DNA of 64,000 bases. It comes from Candidatus Dormiibacter spiritus. GTDB taxonomy: Bacteria > Chloroflexota > Dormibacteria > Dormibacterales > Dormibacteraceae. The notes under the pieces were generated by a model, which saw only the letters and a list, made by a program, of their open reading frames with translations, was not told the origin of the DNA and ran no database searches. The translations under genes and the position numbers were made by a program. The stretch spans positions 1-64,000 of the forward strand of contig QHBT01000029.1 of assembly GCA_003244185.1 (NCBI GenBank), given 5' to 3'. Positions 8,153 to 15,974 of this stretch are shown in pieces (the first letter of the stretch is position 1; each line of letters starts with the position of its first letter).

Positions 8153-8267
8153 CTTTCCCAGCCGGCGGGCAGCCCTCCTCCCGGCTCAACCTGTCGACGC
8201 CCGGCGGGGAAGCCCGGACGAACGCAACGCTCGAACGCTGACTGCGCGGGGGCCGCTAGGGAAAGCT
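8151..8267. repeat. Nine-base inverted repeat flanking the ctaD/ctaG gap
   Basis: AGCTTTCCC (8151-8159, overlapping the ctaD stop) and GGGAAAGCT (8259-8267) are perfect inverted copies about 100 bases apart. They bracket most of the 133-base gap between convergent ctaD and ctaG. The interior is GC-rich and no gene is seen. It could be a long-armed transcription-end structure or chance. Confidence 0.3.
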
Positions 8268-8285
8268 TAGGTCGGACCCACCGAT

Positions 8286-9059
8286 TCAGGCGGGGTGTAA
8301 TTCCTCTGGCTGGGCGGGCTGCTCGCGCTCGATCCAGCGGTAGAGCAGGACGATCCCCAGGATCACGAAGCTCACCTTGCCTGCGAGCTGCAGCACGACG
8401 CCCGCCACGTTCTGATCGATGACAGGCGTCCAGCCGGCGATGATGATCGGCCCATTGGCGTAGGCGGAGTAGAACACGTGGCCGGAGAACTGAAGGACCA
8501 GCGCTATGCCGTCCTGGGGCAAGGTCGCCACCAACGCGTAGGCCAGCCTGGCGCCTTCGTGCAGCGGCGTCCGCAGGGTGCTGCCACTTGCTTCCAGCAG
8601 CGGCCACCAGAGGATGACGCCGGCAACCATCATCGTCAGATGCTCCAAGATATGCACTCTCTCGTCCATCTCGGTCAGGTCATAAGGTCCCGGCAGGTGC
8701 CAGAAGATCATCACGGCGGCCGCTATTACTTGCGCCGGAATCGGCTGGCATAGCCCGCCCAGCAGAGGGATCCGCCTCACCAGCAGGCCGGCCATCGCTG
8801 GCGAGAGCCCGAGCACCAGCAGCGGCGGCGCCACGAAGCTGAGCAGCACGTGCTGGAACATGTGGACGCTCTGCAGGTAGCGGTCGCCGGTGGTGTCGAC
8901 GGGCGTCTCCAGCGCTAGCCAGAGCGCCATCACGCCAGCCAGGAAATACAGCAGCCGGGCAGTGTTGTCGAGCCTTCCCCGCGCCAGCCAGGCATAGCCC
9001 AGCAGCAGGACTACCAAGCCCGCGTAGACGCTGGGGTCGAGGGGCCAGGTGATTCTCAC
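8286..9059 (-). CDS. ctaG: Cytochrome c oxidase assembly factor CtaG (caa3-type family)
   Basis: 257 residues with about seven membrane helices. Family features are the SVHMFQHVLLSFVAPPLLVLG segment (about residues 64-84), a second conserved His block MDERVHILEHLTMM, and a late ILGIVLLYRWIEREQ helix. This family is needed to assemble CuB-containing oxidases in Gram-positive-type bacteria and is found next to oxidase genes, as here. It starts at GTG 9059, just downstream of a small membrane-protein gene in the same direction, and converges with ctaD. Confidence 0.9.
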   Translation of the reverse strand: MRITWPLDPSVYAGLVVLLLGYAWLARGRLDNTARLLYFLAGVMALWLALETPVDTTGDRYLQSVHMFQHVLLSFVAPPLLVLGLSPAMAGLLVRRIPLLGGLCQPIPAQVIAAAVMIFWHLPGPYDLTEMDERVHILEHLTMMVAGVILWWPLLEASGSTLRTPLHEGARLAYALVATLPQDGIALVLQFSGHVFYSAYANGPIIIAGWTPVIDQNVAGVVLQLAGKVSFVILGIVLLYRWIEREQPAQPEELHPA

Positions 9060-9113
9060 AGGGCTTGGGGTGCGGAACGCTCGCCGGCCAGCGGCCGGCA
9101 GGGGATCAAAGGT

Positions 9114-9299
9114 CTAGCGCGGGTGACCGTCAGCGAGCGACTCCGCGGGCTCGGACTGCTCGTCCACCTCCATGAGCCGCCGGTTCTTGCCCTCCGAGCG
9201 GACCACCCAGAAGCCGAGTCCGGTGACGCCCAAGAGGGCCACCACGAACGCCCCACCCAGGCCCAAATTGGCCCAAATCCATTCTCCGGCCAGAAACAC
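9114..9299 (-). CDS. Small single-pass membrane protein upstream of ctaG
   Basis: 61 residues from GTG 9299. One hydrophobic segment (LGLGGAFVVALLGVTGLGFWVV, about residues 12-33) is followed by a charged C-terminus (RSEGKNRRLMEVDEQSEP). A CATAAT -10-like box ends six bases before the GTG, supporting this start over an ATG at 9362. The gene lies directly before ctaG and may be a small oxidase-associated or assembly peptide; that role is inferred only from position. Its 5' end overlaps the presumed start of the divergent protease gene. I recognise no family. Confidence 0.5.
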   Translation of the reverse strand: MFLAGEWIWANLGLGGAFVVALLGVTGLGFWVVRSEGKNRRLMEVDEQSEPAESLADGHPR

Positions 9300-10512
9300 A
9301 CCCCCATTATGGCCGCCTGGTACCGTTCCTGGCATCAACCTGGTCGACATCGTCATTGCCATCGCCGTACTGCTCGGCGCCCTGCACGGCTACCGCCGCG
9401 GACTCTGGCTCTCGGTCGCCCAGTACGCAGGGCTGGTTATCGGCGTCGTCATGGGCGCGGCGCTGGCGCCAGCCGGGATCCGGAAGCTGTCGGTCCCACC
9501 TGGAAGCGCCGCGGCGCTGGCGGCGATCCTGATCATGCTGGCTGGTGGCAGTCTCGGCTATACGTTTGGCTCTCTCATCGGTGGCCCGCTACGCAAGCGA
9601 CTGATCCGGGCCGGCCGCCCAGGCTCAGCCGAGCTGGCCCTAGGCGCGCTGTTCTCGGCTCTGATGATGCTCCTGACAGCCTGGTTTCTGGGCGTCAGCT
9701 TCAGCCGGGGGCCCAATCCTGGCGTAGCGCGCCTGGTGCAGAGCTCGAGCGTTATCGGCACCATGACGTCAGTCCTGCCGCCACCGCCCGGCGTCCTAAC
9801 GGGCGTCCAGCAGACGATTTCGGCAGCGCCCTTCCCCACGGCCTTCTCCGTCGCCGAGCCGGGTGTCGCCAAGCTCGAGCTGCCCGCCAACGCTGACACG
9901 CCGGCCGTACGAACGGCGGCGCGCTCAGTCTGGCGCGTTGAGGGCCACGGCTGTGGCGGCATAGTGACAGGCTCCAGTTATCCAGTCGCGCGCGGCTACC
10001 TGATCACCAACGCTCACGTGGTGGCCGGCACCTCGGGCACTACGCTCGTGCAGGGCAGCAGCGGCCTGACAGTATCCGCTTCAGTCGTGCTGGTGGACAC
10101 CAGCCGCGACGTGGCCATCCTCCGCGCCCCCGCCGTCTCCGCCGCCGGCTTGGAGACTGGCAGCGCCCAGCCGGGGACCCAGGGCGCGGTGGTGGGCTAC
10201 CCCGGAGGCGGCGCTGAGGATGTGGAGCCGGCGGTAGTCAATCAGCAGCAGACTGCTGATGGTCGCGATATCTATGGCCAGGGCGCGGTGCGTCGCAACA
10301 TCCTGATCCTGCAGTCCCTCGTGCGCCCCGGTAACTCGGGTGGCCCGTTGCTCGACCTGAACGGTCGGGTTCTGGGCGTTGTGTTCGCAGCCTCCAGCAG
10401 CCACCCCGGCCAGGCCTATGCCCTCACGAACGAGGAGGTGGCCGATGATGTCCGGCTCGGTACCAGCCGAGCCAGTCGAGTGGACGCTTCCGTCTACGAC
10501 TGCGCAGTCTGA
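9268..10512 (+). CDS. MarP-like membrane serine protease (CvpA domain + trypsin-like domain)
   Basis: The N-terminal half has four membrane helices of the CvpA/colicin V type, beginning INLVDIVIAIAVLLGALHGYRRG. The C-terminal half is a trypsin-fold protease with His in ITNAHVVAG, Asp in DTSRDVAILR and Ser in RPGNSGGPLL. Two cysteines (in GHGCGG and at the C-terminal VYDCAV) could form the redox disulfide known in mycobacterial MarP, which protects cells from acid and oxidative stress. Start choice is poor: homology begins at the Ile codon 9334, yet the only standard in-frame starts are TTG 9268 and ATG 9172. Both lie inside the divergent small gene. An atypical start near 9334-9340 is possible. 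The protein is 414 residues from 9268. Confidence 0.82.
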   Translation: MAQIHSPARNTPPLWPPGTVPGINLVDIVIAIAVLLGALHGYRRGLWLSVAQYAGLVIGVVMGAALAPAGIRKLSVPPGSAAALAAILIMLAGGSLGYTFGSLIGGPLRKRLIRAGRPGSAELALGALFSALMMLLTAWFLGVSFSRGPNPGVARLVQSSSVIGTMTSVLPPPPGVLTGVQQTISAAPFPTAFSVAEPGVAKLELPANADTPAVRTAARSVWRVEGHGCGGIVTGSSYPVARGYLITNAHVVAGTSGTTLVQGSSGLTVSASVVLVDTSRDVAILRAPAVSAAGLETGSAQPGTQGAVVGYPGGGAEDVEPAVVNQQQTADGRDIYGQGAVRRNILILQSLVRPGNSGGPLLDLNGRVLGVVFAASSSHPGQAYALTNEEVADDVRLGTSRASRVDASVYDCAV

Positions 10513-10516
10513 CCTC

Positions 10517-10681
10517 TCAGAAAGAGGTGGCTTCCTCGATCAGCATGACGGGGATGCCGTCGTCGATCCTGTAGCGCAGCCGTTCTGCCTCGCACACGAG
10601 CGCGAGCCCGTCCTCGCTCGGCTGGATCGGGCCCTTGCAGCTTGGACAGGCCAGCAGCTGCAGCAACTCCTGCGAAATCAC
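10517..10681 (-). CDS. Trm112-like zinc-binding small protein
   Basis: 54 residues from GTG 10681. LLQLLACPSCKGPI and LALVCEAERLRYRIDDGIPVMLIEEA match the Trm112/YcaR family, small proteins that stabilise or activate methyltransferases and other partners. Only three of the usual four metal-binding positions are Cys here (CPSC, then Cys30). AAGGAG directly abuts the GTG, which is too close for a standard RBS, so the exact start is uncertain. It sits between the protease and amidohydrolase genes and ends five bases from the convergent protease stop. Confidence 0.8.
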   Translation of the reverse strand: MISQELLQLLACPSCKGPIQPSEDGLALVCEAERLRYRIDDGIPVMLIEEATSF

Positions 10682-10707
10682 TCCTTGATCCTAGTCGCCT
10701 AGCCTGA

Positions 10708-12087
10708 TCAGCCGGATTCCGGCAGGGCCGGCAGCCGCTCGGTGAAGCGGCCCCAGCCCTCCTCGCCAAGCACCCGGCCCCGATCGAAGACCAGACGACC
10801 ACGGCAGACCGTGGTCTTGACCCGCCCCTCCAGAGTCAGGCCAGCGAAGGGCGAAAAGGCCGCGGCGCTGTGCAGGTCCTCATCCCGGAGCGGGCCCGAT
10901 CGCCCGGGGTCGAACAGCACCAGGTCGGCGTCCGCGCCGGAAGCTATGCGTCCCTTCTGCGGCCAGAGCCCGAAGGCGCGCGCAGGTCCTTCCGAGGTGA
11001 GGCGGACCAACCGCTGCAGGTCGAGCAGGCCGGCCTTCACGCCGAACGTGTACATCAGCGGCAGCGTCGTCTCCACGCCCGGGATGCCTGGATTGCGGAC
11101 CTGACCGAATTTTGAGGTGTCGCCCCGCTGCTCCAGCGAGTAACCGCAGTGGTCCGATCCGACAGTGTCCACCTGGCCGGCGCGGACCCGCTCCCAGAGG
11201 CCCCTGCGCATTGCCTCGGGGCGGATCGGCGGCGTCATCAGGAAGCGGGTGGCGTCAGGGCGCTGATAGACCGAGTCGTTGAGGCAGAGGAAGTGTGGAC
11301 AGGTTTCGGCCAAGGCCCTGATGCCCGCGTTTCGTGCCTCTGTGACGAGGTCCACTGACAGCGGATTGGAGAGGTGGACGAAATAGATGGGGCTGCCGGT
11401 GACGCGCGAGAAGAACAGCCCCCGCGACACCGCCTCCGCCTCCGCCAGCGCCGGCCGCGCTTCGCCATGAAAGGCCAGCGAAGTCTTGCCTGCCGCTTCC
11501 AGCTCCCGCCGCCGGCCCTGCAGCATGTCGTCGTTCTCGGCGTGCATCTGGACGAGCATGCCGGCCGGCCCGGACCGCTGCATGAGGCGGTAGATGGTCC
11601 AGTCATCGACGTAGAAGACAGCGTCTTTGTAGGTTGTATAAACCTTGGCGCTGGACACGCCCTGGTCGACAACCTGTTCCAGCTCGCGCTCCCAGCCATC
11701 GTCCAGACGCGTGATATTGAGGTGCAGAGACCAGTCGATCCGTGCGCGTCCCTCCGCCTGTCGCCTCACAGCAGCGAGCGCTTCCGCGAAGCCCTGGCCG
11801 GGGAACTGGGTGGCGAAGTTGATGCAGGTGGTGACGCCGCCGGCGGCGGCTGAGGCGGTGCCTGTGGACCAGTCGTCGGCAGTCGGCCCGGTGCCAGTGT
11901 CGAGGCCAAAGTGGGTGTGGGGATCAATCAGCCCGGGCAGCACCAATAGGCCTGCCGCTTCCAGCACCTCCTCACCCGGTTCGCTCGCCAGATGCTCGTC
12001 GACCGCGGCGATCCGTTGGCCGCGGACGCGAACGTCAGCGGCGGAGGTCCGCCCCTCGCTGACCACGGTGCCACCGCGGATGAGCAA
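10708..12087 (-). CDS. Dihydropyrimidinase/hydantoinase-family amidohydrolase (possibly allantoinase)
   Basis: 459 residues, full length for the cyclic amidohydrolases. Binuclear metal site residues are present: HTH in LIDPHTHFGLDTGTGPT (about 57-59), the carboxylated Lys in SSAKVYTTYK (about 150), His in MHAENDD (about 184), His in YFVHLSNPLS (about 240) and Asp in GSDHCGYS (about 318). The closest pattern is D-hydantoinase/dihydropyrimidinase, which opens cyclic ureides. Beside HIU hydrolase and OHCU decarboxylase it could equally act on allantoin. Substrate is therefore open. It is followed in the same direction from the DUF3830 gene with a two-base gap, indicating co-transcription. Confidence 0.88.
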   Translation of the reverse strand: MLIRGGTVVSEGRTSAADVRVRGQRIAAVDEHLASEPGEEVLEAAGLLVLPGLIDPHTHFGLDTGTGPTADDWSTGTASAAAGGVTTCINFATQFPGQGFAEALAAVRRQAEGRARIDWSLHLNITRLDDGWERELEQVVDQGVSSAKVYTTYKDAVFYVDDWTIYRLMQRSGPAGMLVQMHAENDDMLQGRRRELEAAGKTSLAFHGEARPALAEAEAVSRGLFFSRVTGSPIYFVHLSNPLSVDLVTEARNAGIRALAETCPHFLCLNDSVYQRPDATRFLMTPPIRPEAMRRGLWERVRAGQVDTVGSDHCGYSLEQRGDTSKFGQVRNPGIPGVETTLPLMYTFGVKAGLLDLQRLVRLTSEGPARAFGLWPQKGRIASGADADLVLFDPGRSGPLRDEDLHSAAAFSPFAGLTLEGRVKTTVCRGRLVFDRGRVLGEEGWGRFTERLPALPESG

Positions 12088-12089
12088 GC

Positions 12090-12506
12090 TCAGGCCTCTC
12101 CGCTCTCTTCGATGTTGATCTCCTGGGCACCCTCCCAGAGCACGCGCCGGCCCAATTCCGGCAGCTTCTCGCGACCCTCGGTGACGGTGGCGAAGTGGTT
12201 ACCCGCCAGATCGCCCATCGTGCTGCCAAAGCGTGTGCGCCCGTAGGGAAAGAGGATCTCCGTCTCGCTGTAGCCGCCCCGGTAGAGGAGGAGCTCGCCG
12301 GCGCCCGGATAGACTGTGGCGTTTTCCCAGGGCAGATCCAGCTCCAGGGTGCCGAACGGGATCCAGCCGGCTTCGCCGCTCCAGCGCGCTTGGATAATCT
12401 TGGAGCGCAGGGGCAGGAGGCGTTGAAAGGCCGCCACTGTGACCGGCGCCACCTCCGTTTCGAGGCGCGCCTTGAAGACGAGGTCTTTCACGGAGATAGT
12501 CAGCAC
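12090..12506 (-). CDS. DUF3830 family protein (cyclophilin-like fold)
   Basis: 138 residues from GTG 12506. The family pattern is clear: VTVAAFQRLLPL, then IIQARWSGEAGWIPFG, a YPGAGELLLYRGGYSETEI segment and AGNHFATVTEG near the C-terminus. DUF3830 proteins often occur beside hydantoinase and amidohydrolase genes but have no established biochemical role. The gene precedes the amidohydrolase by two bases on the same strand. Its start codon is directly adjacent to that of the divergent HIU hydrolase. A CAGACT -10-like box lies seven bases upstream, inside the neighbour's coding sequence. Confidence 0.8.
   Translation of the reverse strand: MLTISVKDLVFKARLETEVAPVTVAAFQRLLPLRSKIIQARWSGEAGWIPFGTLELDLPWENATVYPGAGELLLYRGGYSETEILFPYGRTRFGSTMGDLAGNHFATVTEGREKLPELGRRVLWEGAQEINIEESGEA
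12472..12500 (+). promoter_or_regulatory. Candidate promoter of the HIU hydrolase operon
   Basis: TTGAAG (12472-12477), a 17-base spacer and GATAGT (12495-12500). The ATG is at 12507, six bases on. The promoter lies entirely within the 5' coding part of the divergent DUF3830 gene. Confidence 0.4.
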
Positions 12507-12842
12507 ATGGACCAGTCTGGCACGACAGGAACCACCCTTTCGACGCACGTCCTCGACGTCAGCCGCGGCGAGGGAGCAGCCAACGTGGAGATCGAGCTGC
12601 GGGCAGGAGGCTCCAGCGTGGGTCGGGCGCGCACCGACGCCGGAGGCAGGATCGCCCAGCTCAGTGAACAGCCGATGACCCCCGGGCGCTACACGGTGAT
12701 CGTCAGACTCGACGGGTACTTTGGGAGCCAACCTCACCTTCTGACCGAGGTGACACTGGAGCTCGACCTGAGCGAGAGCCGTCACTATCACGTGCCGCTC
12801 TTGATCGGGCCCTACCTGCTGAGCACCTACCGTGGCACCTAG
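12507..12842 (+). CDS. 5-hydroxyisourate hydrolase (transthyretin-like)
   Basis: 111 residues, the standard length. LSTHVLDVSRGE near the N-terminus (catalytic His), an Arg in the VGRARTDAGGRI strand, the HYHVPLLIGPYLLSTYRGT C-terminus with the active-site HxH-like region and the diagnostic YRG(T/S) end identify the enzyme. It hydrolyses 5-hydroxyisourate, the product of urate oxidation, to OHCU. The next gene (OHCU decarboxylase) overlaps it by 11 bases, so consecutive pathway enzymes are coupled. No urate oxidase is seen in the window. Confidence 0.93.
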   Translation: MDQSGTTGTTLSTHVLDVSRGEGAANVEIELRAGGSSVGRARTDAGGRIAQLSEQPMTPGRYTVIVRLDGYFGSQPHLLTEVTLELDLSESRHYHVPLLIGPYLLSTYRGT

Positions 12843-13263
12843 CCCCGCCGAACTGTTCGAGCCGTCCTCGGCCCTGGGCCGTCGGGTGGCCGGCAGTCTC
12901 GACCCGGTCGGCGACGCCCGCCGGCTGCTCACCCAGCTGAGCGAGGCCGAGAAGGTGCAAACGCTCAACGCCCACCCTCGCATCGGGGAGCGCCGAGACC
13001 GCATTTCGGCCAGCTCGCGAGCTGAGCAGGGTGAGGATCAAGCTCCGCCAGAGCTGGAGCGGCTCAATCAGGAGTACGAGCGGCGCTTCGGCTTTCGCTT
13101 CGTGATCTTCGTCAACGGTCGCTCCAAGGCGGAGATCACCGAAGTGCTGCGGGAGCGTCTGAGAAGAGGCCGCGCCGAAGAGATCGACACGGGGCTGACC
13201 GCCATCGTCGACATCGCGGCGGACCGCCTGCGCAAGCTCGAGGATCCAGCGGCCAAGCCCTGA
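12832..13263 (+). CDS. OHCU decarboxylase (2-oxo-4-hydroxy-4-carboxy-5-ureidoimidazoline decarboxylase)
   Basis: 143 residues from GTG 12832. It contains the catalytic His in LNAHPRIGER, a Glu-rich helix and RFGFRFVIFVNGRSKAEI, the hallmark of the family. The enzyme stereospecifically makes S-allantoin from OHCU. It is about 20 residues shorter than typical, with an abbreviated N-terminal helix region (FEPSSALGRRVAGSLD). The catalytic core is intact. It overlaps the HIU hydrolase gene and is followed 45 bases later by a cupin gene. Confidence 0.92.
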   Translation: MAPSPAELFEPSSALGRRVAGSLDPVGDARRLLTQLSEAEKVQTLNAHPRIGERRDRISASSRAEQGEDQAPPELERLNQEYERRFGFRFVIFVNGRSKAEITEVLRERLRRGRAEEIDTGLTAIVDIAADRLRKLEDPAAKP

Positions 13264-13270
13264 CGCAACC

Positions 13271-13286
13271 GGCCCCGACCGGGGCC
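13271..13286. repeat. GC-rich palindrome after the OHCU decarboxylase gene
   Basis: GGCCCC-GACC-GGGGCC forms a perfect six-pair stem, eight bases after the stop codon and about 20 bases before the cupin start. It could attenuate read-through or serve as an operator. There is no T-run. Confidence 0.3.
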
Positions 13287-13308
13287 CAACACTTCGGAAG
13301 GTGATTCT

Positions 13309-13680
13309 TTGAACATTTTCAGGTTCGACCGCGCAGAAACCGTGATCGAACGATTCGGCAGCTCGGGTGCCAGAGCAACGCGTCTCGCCGCAGGCGATCG
13401 GCAAGTTCACCTAACCTGTCTGACCATCCAGCCAGGCGGCAGCATCGGCCGCCATCCCGCCCCCGCGACTCAGCTCTTCATGGTCGTGTCGGGCGAGGGC
13501 TGGGTCGCCGGCCCGAGCGGTGAGCACGTCCCCATCACAGCGGGCTTGGGGGTTCGCTGGGAATCCGGCGAGGTCCATGCGTCCGGCACCGCCACCGGCC
13601 TCACGGTTCTGGCCCTCGAAGGAGCCTCGCTCGAGCTACTCGAGTCAGGACCGCACGTCCGCCGTCCGCAGCCAGGCTGA
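13309..13680 (+). CDS. Cupin-domain protein
   Basis: 123 residues from TTG 13309, preceded by a GGAAGGTG ribosome-binding site. A single cupin barrel: LTIQPGGSIGRHPAPATQLFMVVSGEGWVAG carries motif 1, and a second motif lies around RWESGEVHASGTATGLTVL. Motif 1 has only some of the usual metal ligands (one His and a Gln), so a catalytic role is unsure. It follows the urate-degradation enzymes on the same strand and may be a binding or regulatory protein of that group, or unrelated. Confidence 0.75.
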   Translation: MNIFRFDRAETVIERFGSSGARATRLAAGDRQVHLTCLTIQPGGSIGRHPAPATQLFMVVSGEGWVAGPSGEHVPITAGLGVRWESGEVHASGTATGLTVLALEGASLELLESGPHVRRPQPG

Positions 13681-13736
13681 GGAACAACCGTCGGATCCGG
13701 CAGCCAAGCCCTCACGCAACCAACCTCGGCAGCATC

Positions 13737-15125
13737 TCAGTCGGTAATCGGCTGAGCCAGGATCCAGAGGCTCAGCGTGGTGTAGGCGACCATCAGCAGA
13801 AGCATCGGATACTGGCTGAGCAGGACGTTCCGAGCCGCGCGGAAGCGCTCGCCCGCTCGCAGGTGGGCCAGGTACACGGCGACGATGTGGCCGAGCACTA
13901 TCAGGACCACCTGGACGTACCAGACAGTCGACGCCTGGGCCAGGGCAAAGCTCGGCTGCACTCCCTGGACCGGCAGCAGGTGCCAGCCACGGGCGAAGGG
14001 ATCCGCCAGCAGTGGGATCAGCCCCTGGGATTGGACGATGAGATAGCTGTAGTTGTGCGCTGCGTTGTAGACCAGTGCGATCGGCACCAGCGTGAGAGCG
14101 AAGGCCGTCACGGTCTGGACGCTCTCGACGCGCACACCGCCATAGAAAATCACCATGCGCACGCAGCCCACGAAGACGGCGAGGAAGAGCAGCGTCAGGT
14201 CGAGCAGCCCGAACGTACGCACCGCGAAGGTGCCGAAGGCGCCGAGCGCCTGCCAGTATGGCGCCAGGTCCGCCACCAGCCCCTGCCAGAGCGGAGTGGC
14301 CAGGAGGCCGTCGAAGGCAAGCGTGCTGAGCATCAGGATGAGGAACGTCACGCGATCCCAACCGCCCGGCCAGGGCTCGAGGAGACCGGCGCCGGGCGGC
14401 CGGAGATAGAGCCGACCCTCCTCTACCTGGATGGGCGCGAAGCGGCTGACTATGGAGAAGAGCACTGTGAAGAACTCGAAGTGGCTGAGCCACGACCAGG
14501 CCCCATAGACCTGCATGCCCAGCAGCGTCAGCCCCGTGTAACCGGCCACCAACGACGCCACCAACCAGGGCCGGTTGGCGTAGCCCGAGGTCAACTCCAG
14601 ACAGGCGAAGCAGAAGTACAACAGCAGGGCCGGCCAGAGGCCGAGGGACGCCAGCCGATCCCTTCCTGCCTCGCCAGGACGCCGGCGGCCGAGATTGAGC
14701 ACTCTGTGCAGCGCCAGGAAGGGGTTGACCGCGTCCCAGAGCGGGCCGAGCAGCCCGCTCAACATCACGAGCCCCGCCCAGAAGTAGATCCAGAGCAGGT
14801 ACTCCGCCGGGTTGCGCTCGGGCGTGCCGGCGCCGAACCAGCCCGTCAGGATGATGGCCAGCAGGAAGGCGACGCCGAAAGCACCGGCGGCCGCGGCCAG
14901 CGCGTCGGCAGCCGGCTGCCCGCGCAGCCGGATCAGCTCACGCCGTGGGTATCTGATCGCCTCCTCACCCAGACGGCCGGCGGCGAAAACCGCCACCAGG
15001 AGGAAGGAGACGACCACCACCGCCGCGGCTGCCGAGATGTAGAGCGAGAGCGCGATGGGCAGGTCGTAGCGAGCCCCGAAACCGTGTAGATAGGGCACAC
15101 CAGGTGACGCGGCGCTAGACCACAT
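13737..15125 (-). CDS. Polytopic membrane protein, 'fenitrothion hydrolase'-type family
   Basis: 462 residues with about 11-12 hydrophobic segments. The N-terminus YLHGFGARYDLPIALSLYISAAAAVVVV and the internal GPLWDAVNPFLALHRVLNLG and YANRPWLVASLVAGYTGLTLLGM segments match a family of uncharacterised membrane proteins that databases often label fenitrothion hydrolase. That label does not fit an integral membrane protein of this kind. ATG 15125 is chosen because homology starts just after it. The gene overlaps the broken cupredoxin gene by 11 bases. In related genomes such genes sit beside copper/cupredoxin genes, as here, so a metal-related membrane role is plausible but unproven. Confidence 0.65.
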   Translation of the reverse strand: MWSSAASPGVPYLHGFGARYDLPIALSLYISAAAAVVVVSFLLVAVFAAGRLGEEAIRYPRRELIRLRGQPAADALAAAAGAFGVAFLLAIILTGWFGAGTPERNPAEYLLWIYFWAGLVMLSGLLGPLWDAVNPFLALHRVLNLGRRRPGEAGRDRLASLGLWPALLLYFCFACLELTSGYANRPWLVASLVAGYTGLTLLGMQVYGAWSWLSHFEFFTVLFSIVSRFAPIQVEEGRLYLRPPGAGLLEPWPGGWDRVTFLILMLSTLAFDGLLATPLWQGLVADLAPYWQALGAFGTFAVRTFGLLDLTLLFLAVFVGCVRMVIFYGGVRVESVQTVTAFALTLVPIALVYNAAHNYSYLIVQSQGLIPLLADPFARGWHLLPVQGVQPSFALAQASTVWYVQVVLIVLGHIVAVYLAHLRAGERFRAARNVLLSQYPMLLLMVAYTTLSLWILAQPITD

Positions 15126-15323
15126 CGAAAAAGCCCAGTGTGGTGCTCGTGTCCTCGATCTCGATCGGGAAGTGTCCGCTCTTGTCAGCTCTGAAGGTTT
15201 TCGTCTGCTTCTCACCCGGTTTCATCGCGAACTTGTAGTCGTAGCCGTGCACGTGGATCTCCTCCGACCGACAAGTACAGCGGCGGCGCCCAGGGCGACC
15301 AGGCAGCTGAAAAGGCGTGACAT
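15115..15323 (-). pseudogene. Cupredoxin-like secreted protein, internally deleted and frameshifted
   Basis: A strong RBS (AAGGAG, six bases before ATG 15323) and the start of a signal peptide, MSRLFSCLVALGAAAVLVG, are intact. The frame then reads into RRRSTCTAT, while the adjacent frame continues with a real cupredoxin C-terminus: EEIHVHGYDYKF, then KTFRADKSGHFPIEIEDT, ending at 15115. About 50-70 residues that normally join the two are missing, and the halves are out of frame. The most likely reading is a deletion in a formerly functional periplasmic cupredoxin-like gene. A sequence error could explain the frame but not the missing length. Confidence 0.7.
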
Positions 15324-15392
15324 GATCGGCTCCTTGATGAAAAGGCTGTGAACCAGGACAGCGTTTCTCGCCGGCACGGCTGAGCGAAGGAG

Positions 15393-15974
15393 CTAGACCG
15401 GCGGCCCCCGGGAGAAGCTGGCGGCTGGGCGGCAACCGGGTAGGCCGACGACTTGAGTCTCGGCCGCCAGGAGCCAGCCCGGCAGCGGCTGGGGCGCCCG
15501 GAACGGTGTCGCTGTGCCCAGGGCTGCCAAGGCGGGACCGAGCCGGCGCGAGAGCCAGCGCATCACCAGTGCCGCCGCCAGCGCCACCGGCTGCTGGGCC
15601 AGCAGCCCGGCGGCCAGGGCCCGGCTGCCCGGAAGAGCGCCGGCTTCCAGCGTCTCCTGGACGACGAACACGCTGACCTGGAGCAGCAGGAGGGTGCTGA
15701 ACAGCAGCGGCAGCGACCAGCCCGGACCGTGGGCGATGCCTCTGTACTGCAGCCGCGCCAGCGCGATGACCGTCAGGCTGACCAGGAGGAGGGCGGCCAG
15801 GCTGCCACCGACGAGGTGAATGGCGGCCGGATAGTAGCTGTGGCTGCCGGTCGCCGGCACCTGCCAGCCGTACGCAAGCAGATGGCCCAGCTGCGCCAAC
15901 AGCACCGCCAAGCCGGTCACCAGCAGGGCGACCGTCCAGCGTCGAGGGAGTCGCAGTTGGGTCGGTTCCAACAT
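15393..15974 (-). CDS. Membrane protein of unknown function (about 4 TM)
   Basis: 193 residues. Hydrophobic segments lie at about 13-31 (WTVALLVTGLAVLLAQLGHL), 50-75, 85-107 and 120-138, ending in a soluble Pro/Gly-rich tail. ATG 15974 is preceded by TATGCT ten bases upstream; ATG 15989 is an alternative. It lies upstream of the broken cupredoxin and the polytopic membrane protein on the same strand, so all three probably once formed one unit. I recognise no family. A dispersed HLLAYGWQ and a SYYPAAIHLVGG segment are the only notable polar residues in the membrane part. Confidence 0.6.
   Translation of the reverse strand: MLEPTQLRLPRRWTVALLVTGLAVLLAQLGHLLAYGWQVPATGSHSYYPAAIHLVGGSLAALLLVSLTVIALARLQYRGIAHGPGWSLPLLFSTLLLLQVSVFVVQETLEAGALPGSRALAAGLLAQQPVALAAALVMRWLSRRLGPALAALGTATPFRAPQPLPGWLLAAETQVVGLPGCRPAASFSRGPPV

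Noticed and set aside
13863-15089. 408-codon plus-strand frame opposite the polytopic membrane protein
   Set aside because: The composition (Gln/Glu/His/Arg-rich) is what a GC-rich antisense frame of membrane helices gives; no RBS, promoter or motif.
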